Shown in pieces: positions 7,850 to 15,971 of a stretch of DNA of 35,087 nucleotides. The number at the start of each line of letters is the position of its first letter. The stretch's first letter is position 1. Under the pieces are notes generated by a model. That model was not told where the DNA came from. It saw nothing but the letters and a program-made list of their open reading frames with translations, and did not search any database. Source of the stretch: Bacteroidota bacterium (GTDB lineage Bacteria; Bacteroidota; Ignavibacteria; Ignavibacteriales; Ignavibacteriaceae); contig JAKIZM010000037.1 of the NCBI GenBank assembly GCA_022708025.1, positions 1 to 35,087 of the forward strand, read 5' to 3'. The position numbers were made by a program, and so were the translations under genes.

Positions 7850-9286
7850 GTGAGCAGCAAGGTTATAAATAGTGTGGGGATTGATGTTGGTACTACTACT
7901 ACACAGGTCATATTTTCGTCTCTGGTGCTGAGAAATATTGCAGCACCCACTCAAGTCCCACACTTTGAATTTGTTGATAGAAAAATTCTTTATACTGGAA
8001 AAATTTTATTTACTCCTTTTAACTCTGATGGTACGATTGATCATATTAGTCTATGGAATATGGTATTAGATGAATATAAAAAAGCCGGCTTTGGATTGAA
8101 AGAAGTTGAAACCGGTGCAATTATAATTACCGGCGAAACTTCAAAAGCTAAGAATGCTAAGACAACACTGATGCAACTGGCTGGCGATCTGGGAGATTTT
8201 GTTGTTGCAACTGCCGGTCCGCATTTCGAATCAGTAATTGCCGGACGCGGATCAGGAAGTTCTGTTTATTCTGAAGAACATACAACAACTGTTTTGAATA
8301 TTGATATTGGAGGCGGAACTTCTAATTATGCAGTATTTAGAAACGGCAGAGTTATAGATACCTGTTGTTTAAATGTAGGCGGAAGATTAATTCAGACAGA
8401 TAAAAACGGTAAGGTTACAAAGATAACAGAACCCGCCAAGAAGATATTAAAAAACATTATCCCGAATTTTCAGGAAGATTATAATTCACTTTCACTTAAT
8501 GATATTAAATCTGTATGTGATGTAATGGCAGATTTGATAATCGATTGTATAGAAGGCAACAATGTATCTCCCTTAGCAAAAGAATTATTACAGACCAATC
8601 CACTAAAACAGAAATACACTTTTGGTGCTGTATTTCTTTCTGGCGGTGTTGGTGAGTGTTACTATAAACTTGATGAAATGGTAAAGGACAAATTTCAATT
8701 CTCAGATATTGGTGTATTACTGGCAGAAGCATTGATGAAAAAAAATATATCAAAAAAATATAATGTAATTGAACCTAATCAAACTATAAGAGCAACAGTT
8801 ATAGGAGCTGGTGCATATACTTTATCATTAAGCGGAAGTACAATTTGGTTAACCGCAGAAAATTTACCTTTGCGGAATCTTCCGGTGCTTCATCCTCACT
8901 TCGATTGGAACGATGCAAATTCATCATTGTCCTATGGAATTGAGGAAGCAGCAAAGACAATGGATATAAGCTTATCTAATGATGAATATGCAATCTATCT
9001 TTCTAAAGAAATTCCTGTTACTTATAAAGCAGTTCAGAAATGTGCTGAGGAATTAATTACTGTATTTAATAAACATCGAAAAGAAGACAATTCACCCGTA
9101 ATAATTTTATCTTTTAATGATATTGGTAAAGTGTTAGGGATGGAGCTTTCATCTTATTTGAAATCTCATCCGCTGGCAATTATAGATGAAGTAGTTTCCT
9201 ATGAAGGAGATTACATTGATATCGGCAAAAGTTATTTTGGAGGTGAAATAGTTCCTTTAACAATTAAGTCACTAGCGTTTCCATAA
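7850..9286 (+). CDS. eutA: EutA, reactivating factor for ethanolamine ammonia-lyase
   Basis: A 478-residue Hsp70/actin-fold ATPase that releases damaged cobalamin from EutBC so that fresh adenosylcobalamin can bind. The first phosphate loop is SVGIDVGTTTTQVIF (about 8-22) and the second is IDIGGGTSNYAVF (about 150-162); FLSGGVGE further on fits the adenosine site. It aligns with enteric EutA over its whole length. The start is taken as GTG at 7850 because the N-terminus then matches EutA; the frame just upstream has no ATG, and the only nearby ATG (7840 area) runs straight into a stop. There is no visible ribosome site, unusual for the first gene of a 16-kb operon. It begins the eutA-B-C-L-K block, with eutB 17 bases downstream. 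Confidence 0.96.
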   Translation: MSSKVINSVGIDVGTTTTQVIFSSLVLRNIAAPTQVPHFEFVDRKILYTGKILFTPFNSDGTIDHISLWNMVLDEYKKAGFGLKEVETGAIIITGETSKAKNAKTTLMQLAGDLGDFVVATAGPHFESVIAGRGSGSSVYSEEHTTTVLNIDIGGGTSNYAVFRNGRVIDTCCLNVGGRLIQTDKNGKVTKITEPAKKILKNIIPNFQEDYNSLSLNDIKSVCDVMADLIIDCIEGNNVSPLAKELLQTNPLKQKYTFGAVFLSGGVGECYYKLDEMVKDKFQFSDIGVLLAEALMKKNISKKYNVIEPNQTIRATVIGAGAYTLSLSGSTIWLTAENLPLRNLPVLHPHFDWNDANSSLSYGIEEAAKTMDISLSNDEYAIYLSKEIPVTYKAVQKCAEELITVFNKHRKEDNSPVIILSFNDIGKVLGMELSSYLKSHPLAIIDEVVSYEGDYIDIGKSYFGGEIVPLTIKSLAFP

Positions 9287-9303
9287 AATAAGAGGTATAA
9301 ACA

Positions 9304-10665
9304 ATGAGATTAAGTACTCAATTGTTCGGAAAAACTTATACTTTCAAGGATGTAAAAGATGTACTGGCTAAAGCCAACGAACAGCGTTCGGGAGATGTGT
9401 TAGCCGGTGTTGCAGCAGAAACATCACAAGAAAGAGTTGCTGCAAAGTACGTCCTGAGTAATTTAACTTTAGCTGATTTGAGGAATAATCCTGTAGTTCC
9501 TTATGAAAAAGATGAGGTAACCAGGGTTATTCAGGATTCGGTTAATGAAACATTCTATTCACAGATTAAAAACTGGTCTGTGGGAGAACTTCGTGAGTAT
9601 ATTCTTGCTGATTCGACGACTCACGAAGATATTGAAAAACTTAGAAGAGGCTTAACATCAGAAATGGTGGCAGGTGTCGCTAAGTTAATGTCGAACATGG
9701 ATTTAATATATGCCGGTAAGAAAATCAGAGTTGTTGCAAAAGCAAATTCAACTGTCGGATTGCCTGGCAGATTTGGTCAGCGGCTGCAGCCAAATGATCC
9801 GAGAGATGATGTAAAGAGCATCAGAGCCGAGATATTTGAAGGTCTCGCATACGGTTCGGGTGATGTTGTTATTGGTATTAACCCTGTTATTGATACACCT
9901 GAAAATATCAAGAAATTATTAATTGCAACTGATGAAATTATTCAGAAGTATCAGATACCGACACAAAATTGTATTCTGGCTCACGTTAGTAATCAGATGA
10001 AAGCCATCAAAGACGGAGCTCCTGCCGGATTGATATTCCAAAGTATTGCTGGATCAGAAAAAGGTAATAATGAATTTGGAATTTCTGTTGCAATGCTTGA
10101 TGAAGCGTATGAAATAGGAAAGCATTATTGCAAGATAGCTGGGTCAAATATGATGTATTTTGAAACCGGTCAAGGTGCTGAGCTTTCAGCTGATGCACAC
10201 TTTGGTGCTGATCAGGTTACATTGGAAGCACGATGTTACGGATTAGCAAAAAGATATAAGCCATTTATGGTAAATACTGTGGTAGGATTTATTGGTCCTG
10301 AATATTTATATGACGGTCGTCAGATAACACGTGCAGGCTTAGAAGATCACTTTATGGGTAAACTAACCGGAATACCGATGGGCGCCGATGCTTGTTATAC
10401 AAATCATGCTAATGCTGATCAGAATACAATTGAAAATTTAACTGTTCTTCTTGTTGCTGCCGGCTGTAATTTTGTTATGGGTGTTCCGATGGGTGATGAT
10501 ATTATGCTTAATTATCAAACAACAAGTTATCATGATGCAGCTACCGTAAGACAATTGCTCAATCTTCGTCCTTGTCCGGAGTTCGAAAAGTGGATGGAGA
10601 AAATGGGTTTAATGGCTGATGGAAAATTAACAGCGTTAGCTGGTGATCCGTCAATTTTTTCATAA
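9304..10665 (+). CDS. eutB: Ethanolamine ammonia-lyase large subunit EutB
   Basis: The catalytic subunit of adenosylcobalamin-dependent ethanolamine ammonia-lyase (EC 4.3.1.7), which turns ethanolamine into acetaldehyde and ammonia in the microcompartment lumen. Its 453 residues match the enteric protein without gaps over most of its length, so residue numbers carry over: Arg160, Gln162, Asn193, Glu287 and Asp362, which contact substrate in the enteric enzyme, are all present. Other signatures are ANEQRSGDVLAGVAA and RAGLEDHFMGKL. An AGAGG ribosome site precedes the ATG. Eutc follows after 15 bases, as expected for the two subunits of the complex. Nothing suggests loss of function. Confidence 0.98.
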   Translation: MRLSTQLFGKTYTFKDVKDVLAKANEQRSGDVLAGVAAETSQERVAAKYVLSNLTLADLRNNPVVPYEKDEVTRVIQDSVNETFYSQIKNWSVGELREYILADSTTHEDIEKLRRGLTSEMVAGVAKLMSNMDLIYAGKKIRVVAKANSTVGLPGRFGQRLQPNDPRDDVKSIRAEIFEGLAYGSGDVVIGINPVIDTPENIKKLLIATDEIIQKYQIPTQNCILAHVSNQMKAIKDGAPAGLIFQSIAGSEKGNNEFGISVAMLDEAYEIGKHYCKIAGSNMMYFETGQGAELSADAHFGADQVTLEARCYGLAKRYKPFMVNTVVGFIGPEYLYDGRQITRAGLEDHFMGKLTGIPMGADACYTNHANADQNTIENLTVLLVAAGCNFVMGVPMGDDIMLNYQTTSYHDAATVRQLLNLRPCPEFEKWMEKMGLMADGKLTALAGDPSIFS

Positions 10666-10680
10666 GAAAGGAAGTAAAAG

Positions 10681-11580
10681 ATGGACAATAAACAAATTGA
10701 ACAATTAGTTGAAGCTGTTCTTAAAGAAATTAAGAAAGATAGCTCTGGATTAAAACAGACAGTTAGCGCTGGACAGGTTGGTTCAACTGCTGCTGCCTGC
10801 AGTACTGATCAACCTTTACCTGATTTAGCAGGTGATGAATTTAAAGTATGGATTGGTCTTGATCATGCGAAAAATGCTGAAGTGGTAAAGGAGATAAGAA
10901 AATCGACAAATGCAAGAGTATGTGTTGGACACGCAGGTCCGCGTCCACGCACAAACACTCTATTAAGATTCCTTGCTGATCACTCTCTTTCACGTGATAC
11001 GGTTTTTAAAGAAGTTCCTGAAGAATGGGTTAAGAAAACCGGATTATTTATGGTTCAGACAAAGGTTCAGGATAAAGATGAATATTTAACCAGACCTGAT
11101 TTAGGAAGAAGACTTAGTGAAGAAGCAATTCAGACTATTAAAGAGAAGTGTAAGAAAAATCCGCAAGTGCAAATAGTTTTATCTGATGGGTTAAGCACTG
11201 ATGCACTTACAATGAACTATGATGAAATTTTACCACCGTTATTAAAAGGATTTGAATCTGCAGGAATAAATGTAGGTACACCATTCTTTGTAAAATACGG
11301 AAGAGTAAAAGTTGAAGATGAAATTGGTGAACTGCTTGGTGTAGATGTAATAGTTCTGTTGATCGGAGAAAGACCGGGTCTTGGTCAATCTGAAAGTATG
11401 AGTTCATATATGATTTACAAACCTTCAGTTGCCACAACCGTTGAATCAGACAGAACAGTTATATCAAATATTCATAAAGAAGGAACACCGCCGGTTGAAG
11501 CATCTGCTGTTATTGTAGATCTTGTAAAGAAGATGTTAGCCACAAAGGCAAGCGGAATTAAATTATCAAATAATTCATAA
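10681..11580 (+). CDS. eutC: Ethanolamine ammonia-lyase small subunit EutC
   Basis: A 299-residue small subunit that, with EutB, binds the adenosylcobalamin cofactor. Conserved blocks include [50 protein letters not shown] and [13 protein letters not shown]. The N-terminal roughly 20 residues ([19 protein letters not shown]) form a predicted amphipathic helix, followed by a flexible Ser/Thr/Ala-rich linker (about 21-50). That arrangement is typical of an encapsulation peptide targeting cargo into the shell, and EutE has a very similar N-terminus. The ribosome site (AAAGGAAG) is clear. The eutL gene begins 16 bases after the stop. Confidence 0.98.
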   Translation: MDNKQIEQLVEAVLKEIKKDSSGLKQTVSAGQVGSTAAACSTDQPLPDLAGDEFKVWIGLDHAKNAEVVKEIRKSTNARVCVGHAGPRPRTNTLLRFLADHSLSRDTVFKEVPEEWVKKTGLFMVQTKVQDKDEYLTRPDLGRRLSEEAIQTIKEKCKKNPQVQIVLSDGLSTDALTMNYDEILPPLLKGFESAGINVGTPFFVKYGRVKVEDEIGELLGVDVIVLLIGERPGLGQSESMSSYMIYKPSVATTVESDRTVISNIHKEGTPPVEASAVIVDLVKKMLATKASGIKLSNNS

Positions 11581-11596
11581 GAAATCAGGAAGAACA

Positions 11597-12268
11597 ATGG
11601 CAAAATTAGATCAAATTATAGCAAATGTTTTGGCTGTCAGACTTATTTCCTCAGTTGATGCAGGATTGGCAGCACAAGTAAACATGCCACAAGGACATCG
11701 CAGCTTAGGTCTTCTTACTTGTGACATAGATGATGCTTGTTATGTAGCAATAGACGAAGCAACCAAAATGGCTGATGTAGAAGTTATTTATGCTAAATCG
11801 TTTTATGCCGGTTCAGCACATGCTTCAGGTAAATTATCCGGTGAAATAATTGCAATGTTATCAGGTCCGACTCCGGGTGAAGTTGAAGCAGGATTAAATG
11901 CAGCTATTCATTATATCAAAAATGACGCAATCTGGTATTCTGCAAACGAAGATAATACAATAACATTTTTCCCGCATCTTATTTCCAGAACGGGAACTTA
12001 TTTATCAAAGGTTGCTGGTATAAATCCTGGTGATTCGTTAGCTTACTTAATTGCACCGCCGTTAGAAGCTAACTATGCTTTGGATCTTGCACTGAAAAGA
12101 GCAAATGTTGAAATAAAAGCCTGGTTTGCTCCTCCATCTGAGACAAACTATTCGGGTGGATTATTAACCGGAACACAGGCAGCTTGTAAAGCAGCGTGTG
12201 ATGCGTTTCAGGAAGCAGTGCTTGAAGTGGCTGATTACCCGATTCGTTATAAGTTACATGTAAAATAA
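11597..12268 (+). CDS. eutL: Shell protein EutL (BMC-T, tandem-domain trimer)
   Basis: The 223-residue protein matches enteric EutL (219 residues) along its length, with blocks such as HRSLGLLTCDIDDACYVAIDEATK, SGPTPGEVEAGL, HLISRTGTYLSKVAGI and the C-terminal PPSETNYSGGLLTGTQAACKAAC. EutL is a fused pair of circularly permuted BMC domains; three copies form a pseudohexagonal facet tile with a large pore that can open or close, thought to pass bulky cofactors. It acts in the shell of the ethanolamine compartment. A good AGGAAG site lies before the ATG, and eutK follows after 11 bases. Confidence 0.97.
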   Translation: MAKLDQIIANVLAVRLISSVDAGLAAQVNMPQGHRSLGLLTCDIDDACYVAIDEATKMADVEVIYAKSFYAGSAHASGKLSGEIIAMLSGPTPGEVEAGLNAAIHYIKNDAIWYSANEDNTITFFPHLISRTGTYLSKVAGINPGDSLAYLIAPPLEANYALDLALKRANVEIKAWFAPPSETNYSGGLLTGTQAACKAACDAFQEAVLEVADYPIRYKLHVK

Positions 12269-12279
12269 TAATTTTATAA

Positions 12280-12831
12280 ATGGCTGATGTAACTGAAAAT
12301 ATTTTTGGTGAATCTTTAGGCTTTGTAGAAACTAAATCTTTCATCGGTGCAATTGAAGCATCTGATGCAATGGTAAAAGCTGCACAGGTAAAACTGCTTA
12401 ATCATTTCAGAATTGGCGGTGCGTTGGTTACTGTTGTTGTTAAAGGAGATTTAGCTTCCTGCATTGCAGCCGTAGATGCCGGCAAGGAAGCAGCAATGAG
12501 AGTCGGAGAATTAATATCGTCAAATGTAATTGCAAGACCTTTTGAAGATACTAATCATTTGGTAAATCTTTTTATTTCAGGGAATACTTTAGAGAAAGCT
12601 GTTGTTAAAGAAAAATCTGAAAAGAAAGCAGTCCGGAAGAAATCTGTTAGTAAGAAAAAGAATCCGGAAGAAAACATACTTAACTTGATTAAAAGTGGAA
12701 AAGGACTTACTATTGATTTATTATCCGAAAAAACCGGTATTGATAAGACTGAATTAAGACAACTGCTTAAGAAAATGATTGATAATAATCTGATTGAAAA
12801 GGCAGGTAATAAATATTTTATTAAGAAATGA
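12280..12831 (+). CDS. eutK: Shell protein EutK: BMC domain, basic linker and C-terminal winged helix
   Basis: The 183-residue product has one BMC domain (about 11-93, with [22 protein letters not shown] and KGDLASC), then a highly basic Lys/Arg-rich linker (about 105-130) and a C-terminal winged-helix-like domain (about 129-183; ILNLIKSGKGLTIDLLSEKTGI then a wing ending GNKYFIKK). This is the layout of enteric EutK, whose C-terminal domain has been proposed to bind nucleic acid. The linker here looks more basic than in the enteric protein. The stop codon overlaps the start of the ParA gene (ATGA), so the two are probably translationally coupled. The basic tail is a candidate docking point for the ATPase or for DNA; that idea is inference. 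Confidence 0.92.
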   Translation: MADVTENIFGESLGFVETKSFIGAIEASDAMVKAAQVKLLNHFRIGGALVTVVVKGDLASCIAAVDAGKEAAMRVGELISSNVIARPFEDTNHLVNLFISGNTLEKAVVKEKSEKKAVRKKSVSKKKNPEENILNLIKSGKGLTIDLLSEKTGIDKTELRQLLKKMIDNNLIEKAGNKYFIKK

Positions 12832-13586
12832 AATTAATTGTAATTCTAAATAATAAAGGCGGAGTAGGAAAGACTACAAGTGCAGTCAATCTTGCATATT
12901 GTATCTCTTTGCTGAAGAAAAAAGTTCTTCTAGTTGATCTTGATTCTGCAGCATCTGCTTCTATTCATTTAGGATTTGACAAAACTAAAAAGAAGTTTTC
13001 TACTATCTGCGATTTTATTATTGATAAGAATAAAAGTCTGAAAAATTATACTCAGAAATATTCAGAGAATCTTGATGTTATTCCCTCTGAAAGACTTTTA
13101 TCAGATTTTTATCAGGAAGTAGCAAACGACGAAGATGACAAGCAATTGCTTCAAAGGAATTACTTTAACTCTGAATATGATTTCATTTTCTTTGATAGTC
13201 CGCCGAATATGGGCAATCTTGTTTTTAATTCATTATCAATATCAGATTATGTTTTGATTCCTGCTCAGGTGCAGTTCAGTGCAATATCCGGTTTGTATAT
13301 TACTTTGGAACTGGTTGACAAAGTAAGGCGCTACTTTAACTCAAGGTTGAAAGTGCTTGGATTGTTTGCAACTTATTTTGACAGAAGAATTAAATTATCT
13401 GAAGAGATTTTTAAACAGTTAAAAGAACAATTCGGCGATCAGTTATTTGACAGCACAATCAGTATTAACAGCAAACTTATAGAAGCTTATAATAATGAGA
13501 AAACCGTTGTGGAGTATTTTCCCGGCGCAAAAGGATCTCTGGATTATATGAATCTTGCAAAAGAAGTGTTGATGAGGATTAACTAA
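12828..13586 (+). CDS. ParA/McdA-family ATPase in the eut operon
   Basis: A 252-residue, single-domain ParA-type ATPase. The deviant Walker A motif NKGGVGKTT has both the signature Lys10 and the P-loop Lys15; Walker A prime is [10 protein letters not shown] with Asp37 and Asp39 (where many ParAs read DPQ); Walker B is IFFDSPPN with Asp123. Such ATPases bind DNA nonspecifically as ATP dimers and distribute plasmids, protein clusters or, as McdA, carboxysomes. There is no N-terminal helix-turn-helix and no ParB-like gene next to it. The gene overlaps eutK (4 bases) and eutS (1 base), so it is an integral member of the operon and probably positions or segregates ethanolamine compartments. Family call firm, role inferred. 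It sits where enteric operons carry eutR after eutK. Confidence 0.93.
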   Translation: MKLIVILNNKGGVGKTTSAVNLAYCISLLKKKVLLVDLDSAASASIHLGFDKTKKKFSTICDFIIDKNKSLKNYTQKYSENLDVIPSERLLSDFYQEVANDEDDKQLLQRNYFNSEYDFIFFDSPPNMGNLVFNSLSISDYVLIPAQVQFSAISGLYITLELVDKVRRYFNSRLKVLGLFATYFDRRIKLSEEIFKQLKEQFGDQLFDSTISINSKLIEAYNNEKTVVEYFPGAKGSLDYMNLAKEVLMRIN

Positions 13587-13945
13587 TGTCTGAACAGGAT
13601 AATATATTTTCAAATAAAGAGAGGATTATTCAGGAGTATGTTCCCGGTAAGCAGGTTACACTTGCACATTTAATTGCTCATCCGGGACAGGAACTTTGTA
13701 AAAAAATCGGCGTTCCTGCTGTTGATGCAATCGGTATTATGACATTAACTCCGGGTGAAACTGCAATTATAGCAGGTGATATTGCGTTAAAAGCTGCTGA
13801 AGTTCAGATAGGATTTTTAGACAGATTCACAGGTGCACTTGTTATTTACGGCTCTGTCGGAGCAGTAGAAGAAGCATTAAAAATGGTTAATGATAAATTA
13901 GAAAAATTATTAAACTATACACCATGCAAGTTGACGATAACATAA
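13586..13945 (+). CDS. eutS: Shell protein EutS (BMC-H, permuted hexamer)
   Basis: A 119-residue shell protein nearly colinear with enteric EutS (111 residues): [24 protein letters not shown] at the start, then [20 protein letters not shown], and [23 protein letters not shown]. EutS is a circularly permuted single BMC domain; in the enteric protein the hexamer is bent and may form shell edges. The N-terminus is about 8 residues longer than in enterics. The start ATG shares a base with the stop of the ParA gene (TAATG), and the stop is linked the same way to the eutP start, so parA, eutS and eutP form a translationally coupled chain. Confidence 0.97.
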   Translation: MSEQDNIFSNKERIIQEYVPGKQVTLAHLIAHPGQELCKKIGVPAVDAIGIMTLTPGETAIIAGDIALKAAEVQIGFLDRFTGALVIYGSVGAVEEALKMVNDKLEKLLNYTPCKLTIT

Positions 13946-14397
13946 TGACCGATAAGCTTACAAACTTCATTTTAATAGGTGGAGTCGGTGTTGGTAAAAC
14001 ATCACTGTTCAATATGTTATTGGGTATTGAAGATGAGGCTATGAAAACTCAGGCACTTGTTTATCATAACGAAAAAACTGTTGATACTCCGGGTGAATAT
14101 TTTGATAGTCCACGACTTTATTCAGCGATAATTCAGACTATGTCGGACATTGATACCATTATATATGTTCATCCGGCAAACTCAACTGAAAGAAAACTGC
14201 CGCATGGTTTATTTCAGATTTATAATTCAAAAAGATTAGTTGGTGTTATTTCAAAAACGGATTTACCGGATGCAGATGTTGATGCGGTTGAAGAAATCCT
14301 TAGAGATTTCGGTATAGATGGAGAAATTTTCAAAGTCTCAATTTATTCTGAAAGTTCGATAGATAAATTGAGAGAATTTCTTAGTAAGGAATATTAA
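13945..14397 (+). CDS. eutP: EutP, GTPase-like protein with reported acetate kinase activity
   Basis: A 150-residue P-loop protein: Walker A GGVGVGKTS (Lys18, Thr19), DTPGEYF as the G3 switch, and SKTDLPDADV as the G4 motif, as in enteric EutP. In Salmonella EutP, like EutQ, has been reported to have acetate kinase activity and so to help recover ATP from acetyl phosphate. The frame is open from an upstream ATG at 13924, which would add 7 residues, but I choose 13945 because it forms a TAATG junction with eutS exactly like the parA-eutS junction and because the N-terminus then matches EutP better. Neither start has a clear ribosome site. Confidence 0.93.
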   Translation: MTDKLTNFILIGGVGVGKTSLFNMLLGIEDEAMKTQALVYHNEKTVDTPGEYFDSPRLYSAIIQTMSDIDTIIYVHPANSTERKLPHGLFQIYNSKRLVGVISKTDLPDADVDAVEEILRDFGIDGEIFKVSIYSESSIDKLREFLSKEY

Positions 14398-14432
14398 AAA
14401 TACTTTTATCAATTTAGGTAGATGAGAAAAAT

Positions 14433-15128
14433 ATGAAAAAATTAATCTCTGCAAACATCGTTAAAGAATGCCACAAAGACGGGCTGAAATACATTTATGT
14501 AGATGATAAAAATACTATAATAACATCAGAAGCCAGAGATTTAGCCCAGAAATACAATATCAAGTTTAATTATTGCAGTCCTGTTTCTGCTAGTAACGTT
14601 GTAACTCCCGGCAGTTCAACATCCGAATTACTTCCTGTTATTATAGATAAAATAGTTACACGTCTCGGAAATACGGAATACAACAAAGATGAATTAGTAT
14701 CCATTATTTGTAAATATCTTGAGAAGGAAAATATATCAGCTTGTAATGTTGATTCAGGATATATTTCCGGTAAAGCAGCAAACGGACTAAAAGTAATTAA
14801 AGGTAATTCGATAAAGCTGAAAAGATTTGAAGATGCTGGTAAAGATAAAAATGTTAAACTGTTGGATGTTATTACTTATCAGGATGGCTCTCCAATGTCC
14901 GCTGGGGTTATGTCCTGGAAAAAAGAAGATTCATTCCCTTGGGAATTAACTTACGATGAAGTTGATTATGTAATAGAAGGCGAATTAGAGATAACAATTG
15001 ACGGGCAGGTGTTTTCCGGAAAGCAGGGTGATATCTTTTATATACCAAAAGGCAGTAAGATAATATTCGGTACACCGAGTTATACAAAAATTATGTATGT
15101 AACTTATCCGGCTAACTGGTCTGCTTAG
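14433..15128 (+). CDS. eutQ: EutQ, cupin protein with reported acetate kinase activity
   Basis: The 231-residue protein is full length compared with the 233 residues of enteric EutQ. The N-terminal half (about 1-125) carries the MKKLISANIVKECHKDG start and the IITSEARDLAQ segment; the C-terminal half (about 140-229) is the cupin barrel, with FPWELTYDEVDYVIEGELEI, GDIFYIPKGS and FGTP, ending in YPANW. In Salmonella EutQ is reported to make acetate and ATP from acetyl phosphate and is needed for growth on ethanolamine under respiratory conditions. It lies between eutP and eutT, as in enteric operons. The assignment is firm; the enzymatic role comes from studies of the enteric protein. Confidence 0.95.
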   Translation: MKKLISANIVKECHKDGLKYIYVDDKNTIITSEARDLAQKYNIKFNYCSPVSASNVVTPGSSTSELLPVIIDKIVTRLGNTEYNKDELVSIICKYLEKENISACNVDSGYISGKAANGLKVIKGNSIKLKRFEDAGKDKNVKLLDVITYQDGSPMSAGVMSWKKEDSFPWELTYDEVDYVIEGELEITIDGQVFSGKQGDIFYIPKGSKIIFGTPSYTKIMYVTYPANWSA

Positions 15129-15140
15129 CTTGAGGATTTT

Positions 15141-15971
15141 ATGAACGATAAATTCTTAACAGAAACAGAGCTTAGAGAAAAATTCAGTCTTACCTGGGGC
15201 ACTGAAATTCATTTGCCTTATAATACAAGACTGACGCCATCAGCTTCTCAATATCTGAGCGATAGAAAAATTTCAGTTAAGTATATTGATGAGCAAGGAA
15301 AAGTTTTTATAAAAAATGATGTTAATGCTGATGGTAAAAAAGAGAAGAAGGTTCATCCGTTAACAACTTCTGATCAAAGACCGGATGCTCTTTATTGTGG
15401 TTTATGTAATAATAAAATTGAAACTAAATCGGATGTTTTAACCTGGCTTGATTCAAACAATCTGGTTCCGAAAAATCATCCAAGGATAGCATTCAGAGGC
15501 AAGCTGGATAGTATGATCTCTTATGCAGTTCTTGTTCAAAATGAATTTGTGAATTATGACGGACCTGAAATCATAAAAAGATTTCTTGCTGATATAAGAT
15601 CCAATATGGGTAATGTTCTTAAAGCTGAAGTTAAGGATGAAACAATAGAGCCGATTTTTATGGGAGATTTTTCGGATGATTCGATTCGAAAAATATCTCA
15701 TAATCCGTTAAAGTATTTAGGTTACGATCATATCGTTCCTGAGTTAAGTCACGGTAAATGGATAGCATTGGTAAATTATCTCAGATCGATAGTGAGAGAA
15801 GCAGAGCTGGTTGCAGCAAATTTATATATAGATGCTTCATTAAAAGTATTAAGACCTGATATTATGAGAGCACTTAACAGATTAAGCAGTGCATTGTATA
15901 TAGTGATGATTATGATACTTATTGCAGAAAAAGGAAAAAATTTAGACCAGGTAATTGGCGAAATAAAATGA
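15141..15971 (+). CDS. eutT: EutT, ATP:cob(I)alamin adenosyltransferase
   Basis: The 276-residue protein makes adenosylcobalamin for EutBC. It matches enteric EutT in its N-terminus (EIHLPYNTRLTPSA, ISVKYIDEQG), in PRIAFRGKLDSMIS and in the C-terminal adenosyltransferase helices (YLGYDHIVPELSHG, VREAELVAA, LRPDIMRALNRLSSALYIVMI). The enteric metal motif, His-X11-Cys-Cys-X2-Cys, is altered: after His72 the region reads DALYCGLC, so a CxxC remains (Cys86, Cys89) but the first Cys of the pair is replaced by Tyr85 and there is one extra residue. Metal binding may differ from the enteric enzyme. The stop overlaps the eutD start (ATGA). Confidence 0.95.
   Translation: MNDKFLTETELREKFSLTWGTEIHLPYNTRLTPSASQYLSDRKISVKYIDEQGKVFIKNDVNADGKKEKKVHPLTTSDQRPDALYCGLCNNKIETKSDVLTWLDSNNLVPKNHPRIAFRGKLDSMISYAVLVQNEFVNYDGPEIIKRFLADIRSNMGNVLKAEVKDETIEPIFMGDFSDDSIRKISHNPLKYLGYDHIVPELSHGKWIALVNYLRSIVREAELVAANLYIDASLKVLRPDIMRALNRLSSALYIVMIMILIAEKGKNLDQVIGEIK

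Noticed and set aside
12828..13586. ParA gene as a plasmid-partition or mobile-element remnant
   Set aside because: It overlaps eutK and eutS, has matching composition and no parB, integrase or transposase nearby, so it looks like a true operon member.
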